The notes beneath the pieces are model-generated. The model did no database searches, was not told where the DNA came from, and was given only the letters and a program-made list of their open reading frames with translations. Positions 44,218 through 47,713 of a stretch of 47,713 nucleotides of DNA are shown in pieces. Origin of the DNA: Chlorobiota bacterium (GTDB taxonomy: Bacteria; Bacteroidota; Bacteroidia; Bacteroidales; Marinilabiliaceae); contig JAADEM010000115.1 in NCBI GenBank assembly GCA_013153405.1, positions 1 to 47,713 of the forward strand, read 5' to 3'. A program made the position numbers and the translations under genes. How positions within the stretch are numbered: position 1 is the stretch's first letter; every line of letters starts with the position of its first letter.

Positions 44218-46590
44218 ATGAAAAACACAAAGCTCTTAGTATTTTTATTTATTATTACAGTTTTTTCTTCCTGTTCGCAAAACACAGTACAGGAGAAAAA
44301 GCTTCACCTGTGGTACGACAAGCCGGCAAAAGTCTGGGATGATGCACTCCCAACCGGAAACGGACGAATGGGAGCAATGGATTTCGGTGACCCGGAAACC
44401 GGACATATACAGTTCAACGAAGAAAGCTTATGGGCCGGGAAAAAGTTTGACAACAATAACCCTAATGCTTTAAAAGACCTGCCTAAAATACGCCAGTACA
44501 TTTTTAATGAAGAGATTGACAAAGCATACAAACTCGGCAACAAAAGTCTTCTAAGTGTTCCCCCGCGTTTCAGATCATATCAGACATTCGGCGATCTGTA
44601 CATTACACCTTCAACAAAAGGCCGGCTTACAGAATACCGCCGTGATCTGTGTCTGAACGACGGAATTTCAACAACCACTTATACCATCGATGGTGTAAAA
44701 TACACCAAAGAGGTATTTGTGTCAGCACCTGATAATGTAATTGTGGTACACATTACAGCCGACAAGCCGGGAAGCATTAACGCTGAAATAACAATGACCC
44801 GGCCAAGAGATGCTAAAGTCACTGCTCAGGACAAAACACTTTGGATGAAAGGCCAGATAATAGACGAACCGTCGAAAGAGATGGGCCCAGGCGGAAAAGA
44901 TATGAAATTTGCTGCTAAACTTACGGCAGAGAACAAAGGTGGAAACATCACAGCCAAAGGAAGCTCACTGAACGTTGAAAATGCAGACGAGATAACCCTG
45001 CTACTGACTGCCGCCACCGACTACAATCTTGAAATGCTCAACTTCGATCGTAGCATCGATCCGGAAAAAACCTGCAATGACATTATTGCAAAGGCAGGAA
45101 AGAAAACATACAGCTCATTAAAGCAAGCTCACATCGCCGACCACTCTGCCATTTTCAACAGGGTTTCATTCAACCTTGGCGGTAATAACCTTGATACAAT
45201 ACCCACCGACAAACGGCTGAACGCCGTAAAAAAAGGTGCTGAAGACCCGGAACTGGTAACTCTCTATAACCAATACGGAAGATACCTTTTGATGGGTTCC
45301 TCTCGTAAACCCGGAAAACTGCCTGCCAACCTTCAGGGTATATGGAACGGCCACATTAAAGCACCGTGGAACTCTGACTACCATACTAACATCAATCTGC
45401 AGATGAACTACTGGCCGGCAGAGATATGTAACCTTTCAGAAACTGCACTTCCCCTGACCGACCTTGTAAACCAATGGACAGAACCGGGAAAGGTAACTGC
45501 AAAAAAAATGTACGGATGCAACGGTTGGACTATGCACCACGCAACCGATATCTTTGGCAAAACAGCACCCAATGCGGATATGCGCTGGGGAATGTCTCCG
45601 TTAAGCGGTGTATGGATGACTTTCCCGCTTTGGCGTCACTTTGAATTTACTAACGACAAAGCTTACCTCAAAAATAAAGCATACCCGGTAATGAAAGAGG
45701 CAATGCAGTTTGTAAGTGATTTCCTTATCGAAAAGGACGGTTACCTTGTTACTAACCCGAGTATGTCGCCGGAGAATGCATACAAGCTTCCGGGAAGCAA
45801 TAAACCAAACCAGCTTACTTATGCCCCCACCATCGACAACCAGATACTGATGGCACACATCGACAACTGTATAGAAGCTGCCGAAATACTCGGAGTAGAT
45901 GCCGACCTGACAAAACAATGGAAAGAGATAAGGGCAAAAATTCCGCCGGTAAGAATAGGAAAAGACAGCACCATTATGGAGTGGATAAAGGACTATGAAG
46001 AGTGGGAACCTGGACACCGTCATATGTCGCACCTCATGGGCCTCTACCCTCTTGCTCAAATTACACCGGAAACACCGGAACTGTACGAAGCAGCTGCTAG
46101 AACTATAGAAAAACGCCTTAAGTACGGCGGAGGACACACCGGATGGAGCCGTGCATGGATAATCAACTTCTTTGCCCGCCTGCACCAGCCGGAAACTGCC
46201 TATCACCACGTACTGGCACTTCTGCGCAAATCAACCAAGCCCAACCTGTTCGATAACCACCCACCGTTCCAGATCGACGGTAACTTCGGTGGTACGGCAG
46301 GCATAACCGAAATGTTGCTGCAGTCGCATATGAAAGACAAGGACGGAAACTTTATTCTTGACCTTCTTCCTGCCCTTCCCAAAGAGTGGGCCGATGGAGA
46401 TATATCGGGCATCAAAGGCCGCGGTAACTTTGAAGTTTCGATGATGTGGAAAGATGGCAAGCTTGAAACTGTCAGTATTAAGTCACTGTCGGGCAACAAA
46501 CTGAATGTACGCTACAACGGTTACCTGATATCTCAGGACACAGAACCGGGTAAAACCTATACCTATAATGTGGCTGAAAGCTTTAAGTAA
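44218..46590 (+). CDS. GH95 alpha-L-fucosidase (or related alpha-L-galactosidase), lipoprotein
   Basis: This 790-aa protein has a lipoprotein signal with lipobox FSSC (Cys19). The GH95 layout is complete: an N-terminal beta-sandwich (LWYDKPAKVWDDALPTGNGRMGAM), an (alpha/alpha)6 barrel with HTNINLQMNYWP (N391 and N393 would be the catalytic asparagines), the general acid E588 in MEWIKDYEEW followed by HRHMSHLMGLYP, and D687 in IDGNFGGTAG. A C-terminal sandwich follows. Family members invert and cut alpha-1,2-L-fucosyl bonds, and some cleave alpha-L-galactosides. It is the last gene of the fucosidase pair and is followed by a terminator. Confidence 0.95.
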   Translation: MKNTKLLVFLFIITVFSSCSQNTVQEKKLHLWYDKPAKVWDDALPTGNGRMGAMDFGDPETGHIQFNEESLWAGKKFDNNNPNALKDLPKIRQYIFNEEIDKAYKLGNKSLLSVPPRFRSYQTFGDLYITPSTKGRLTEYRRDLCLNDGISTTTYTIDGVKYTKEVFVSAPDNVIVVHITADKPGSINAEITMTRPRDAKVTAQDKTLWMKGQIIDEPSKEMGPGGKDMKFAAKLTAENKGGNITAKGSSLNVENADEITLLLTAATDYNLEMLNFDRSIDPEKTCNDIIAKAGKKTYSSLKQAHIADHSAIFNRVSFNLGGNNLDTIPTDKRLNAVKKGAEDPELVTLYNQYGRYLLMGSSRKPGKLPANLQGIWNGHIKAPWNSDYHTNINLQMNYWPAEICNLSETALPLTDLVNQWTEPGKVTAKKMYGCNGWTMHHATDIFGKTAPNADMRWGMSPLSGVWMTFPLWRHFEFTNDKAYLKNKAYPVMKEAMQFVSDFLIEKDGYLVTNPSMSPENAYKLPGSNKPNQLTYAPTIDNQILMAHIDNCIEAAEILGVDADLTKQWKEIRAKIPPVRIGKDSTIMEWIKDYEEWEPGHRHMSHLMGLYPLAQITPETPELYEAAARTIEKRLKYGGGHTGWSRAWIINFFARLHQPETAYHHVLALLRKSTKPNLFDNHPPFQIDGNFGGTAGITEMLLQSHMKDKDGNFILDLLPALPKEWADGDISGIKGRGNFEVSMMWKDGKLETVSIKSLSGNKLNVRYNGYLISQDTEPGKTYTYNVAESFK

Positions 46591-46613
46591 TTAATAATAC
46601 CAATATTTTTAAT

Positions 46614-46645
46614 GAGCAGATGACACAGGTTGCCTGCTCTTTTTG
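46614..46645 (+). terminator. Probable rho-independent terminator after the GH95 gene
   Basis: GAGCAG (46614-46619) pairs with CTGCTC (46634-46639) and is followed by TTTTTG. The stem is short, but its position 24 bp past the stop supports it. Confidence 0.6.
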
Positions 46646-46741
46646 TTATCCCCCAATTGGCGAGAGCCCGGGGTTTGTCACAGTTTTTGCAAGCTTCGCC
46701 GCAAAAATCCGCCAAACCCTAAATATATTATCTCTTTTAAT

Positions 46742-46872
46742 GGGGATGTCCCAAAAGTCGTCATTCCGAACGGAGTGAAGGATTCTCAAAACTCACAAGC
46801 TTTGAAAGTCAAGAGATTGCTTCGTCGTTCCTCCTCGCAATGACGTGGGTAATTTACTTTTTGGACATCCTC
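46742..46872. mobile_element. MITE-like element copy C, shortened
   Basis: The left end GGGGATGTCCCAAA and the right end TTTGGACATCCTC match copies A and B. The interior keeps TCGTCATTCCGAACGGAGTG and the right arm GAGATTGCTTCGTCGTTCCT but lacks the GCCTGCCTGCCG insert of copy A. It has the same orientation as copy A. Confidence 0.65.
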
Positions 46873-47256
46873 CAATAGTATGTCGCTCCCACAGAGCTAA
46901 TAAACAATTCCCCAATTCATCAATTCCTCAATAAGGTGCAGCGCACCGAAACATTAAACCACGGATTTCACGGATGTTTTTGAAGAAACCGCTAATAACG
47001 CTAATTATCGCGAATTTTATTTTTGGTACGTTTGACGCTTGCCGTTCATTCTCTTCGTTCAGAACGGCAAGGTCTTGAATAAGGTGTGTGTAACATATAC
47101 AACTCTTTTAAACCCCAATTTTACAATCGGAGCAATAATATGCCGCTCCTACGGAGCTTTAACAATTCCCCGATTTCTTAATTTCTCAGTTCCTCGAAAA
47201 AATAAGGTGCAGCGCACCGCCAATATTTGTAGAAAAAGGATTCCAAACACCCCACA

Positions 47257-47374
47257 GGTGCAGAGCACCGGAACATTAAACCACGAATTTCACGGATTGG
47301 CACGGATTATTTTTGTTGGAACCACTAATTACGCGAATTACACGAATTCTTTTTTCAATTTATCAGTTCCTCAA
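47257..47374. repeat. 118-bp direct repeat, copy 1
   Basis: This copy differs from 47478-47595 by about one base (CACGGATTAT versus CACAGATTAT). It begins with GGTGCAGAGCACC and ends with TCAGTTCCTCAA. Confidence 0.85.
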
Positions 47375-47477
47375 CAAGGAACCACGGATTACACGAATTG
47401 ACGCGAATGATTTTTTAGTGTTAATTCGTGTCTATTCGTGGATGATACACTTCCTCGATTCATCAATTCCTCAACGA

Positions 47478-47595
47478 GGTGCAGAGCACCGGAACATTAA
47501 ACCACGAATTTCACGGATTGGCACAGATTATTTTTGTTGGAACCACTAATTACGCGAATTACACGAATTCTTTTTTCAATTTATCAGTTCCTCAA
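47478..47595. repeat. 118-bp direct repeat, copy 2
   Basis: This is the second copy of the unit at 47257-47374, separated from it by 103 bp of related CCACGGATT/ACGCGAAT sequence. The near identity points to recent duplication or gene-conversion-like exchange. Confidence 0.85.
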
Positions 47596-47713
47596 AAAGA
47601 AACCACGGATTACATGGATAGGCACGGATGGTTTTGGGGAAACCGCTAATTGCACGAATTATCGCGAATTTTTATTTTTTCGTTCATTCGACGCTTACCG
47701 TTCCGTCACTCCG

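Larger units (their letters stand above)
46646..47713. repeat. Gene-free block of dispersed repeats C
   Basis: No credible gene occurs to the window end. The block holds a diverged direct-repeat copy (46673-46720), element copy C (46742-46872), hairpin repeats at 46874-46900 and 47134-47160, four GGTGCAGMGCACC palindromes (46935, 47206, 47257, 47478), a 118-bp duplication (47257-47374 and 47478-47595), and many CCACGGATT/ACACGAATT units. A segment near 47010-47060 recurs at 47660-47713. Confidence 0.8.

Noticed and set aside
45601..46209. 202-aa minus-strand frame
   Set aside because: It is antisense to the GH95 catalytic region and has no recognisable domain.
46643..47549. Three plus-strand frames of 66-120 aa
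   Set aside because: They consist of translated intergenic repeats, and related pieces appear in different frames.
46935..47713. Possible CRISPR array
   Set aside because: Repeat units vary in length and spacing, the spacers are themselves repeats, and no cas gene is present.

Overview
This window looks like chromosome from a marine or otherwise saccharolytic Bacteroidota, most likely of the Bacteroidales/Marinilabiliales type. The evidence is the start regions without clear Shine-Dalgarno sites, several TAnnTTTG-type -7 boxes, the DUF1599 - BT_3928-family - tpiA gene order, the pyrG-yidC pair, a periplasmic-propeller histidine kinase, MaeB-type malic enzyme, many Gfo/Idh/MocA and DUF1080 proteins, and GH29/GH95 alpha-L-fucosidases. 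No tRNA, rRNA, CRISPR array, phage gene or transposase was seen.

Layout. (1) 222-9078, minus strand: a carbohydrate cluster. In transcription order it holds a membrane tetraheme cytochrome c fused to a SUMF1-type domain, a Tat-lipoprotein Gfo/Idh/MocA dehydrogenase, a Tat-exported Gfo/Idh/MocA dehydrogenase, a ThuA-like lipoprotein and a DUF1080-isomerase fusion. After a 724-bp repeat-filled gap comes a cytoplasmic sugar isomerase. (2) 9168-11675, minus: a large MscS-type channel, then a 567-bp AT-rich divergent intergenic region. (3) 12243-16060, plus: malic enzyme and an outer-membrane barrel protein. (4) 16212-22896, plus: a second carbohydrate set with tandem DUF1080, a Tat-exported Gfo/Idh dehydrogenase, a small membrane protein, a polysaccharide deacetylase, an MFS transporter and a cytoplasmic Gfo/Idh dehydrogenase. 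(5) 22956-26688: a polyprenyl-phosphate GT2, a repeat cluster, a GT39-like membrane glycosyltransferase with TPRs and an 81-aa anchored protein. (6) 26825-42168: housekeeping genes (DUF1599, BT_3928 family, tpiA, prmA, pyrG, yidC) interleaved with a propeller sensor kinase and a 1489-aa secreted protein of unknown function. (7) 42299-46590: a small STAS-like protein and two exported fucosidases. (8) 46591-47713: a gene-free block of dispersed repeats.

How the genes may work together. DUF1080 proteins and Gfo/Idh/MocA oxidoreductases are linked in Bacteroides to 3-keto-glycoside chemistry, where a sugar is oxidised at C3 and the glycosidic bond is then broken by elimination. Here three of the four dehydrogenases carry twin-arginine signals and both DUF1080 proteins are exported, so the chemistry is probably periplasmic. 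The tetraheme quinol-type cytochrome in the same operon suggests that electrons are passed to the membrane. Products would enter through the MFS carrier and be handled by the cytoplasmic Gfo/Idh enzyme and isomerase. The coupling to the cytochrome is inference; it is the best candidate here for an undescribed system.

The window is also rich in repeats: a mosaic element with GAGGATGTCC-type inverted ends in three copies, hairpin repeats of the ATATGCCGC...GGAGCT type, GGTGCAGMGCACC palindromes, a 118-bp duplication, and 8-bp or 7-bp tandem repeats lying directly against start codons.
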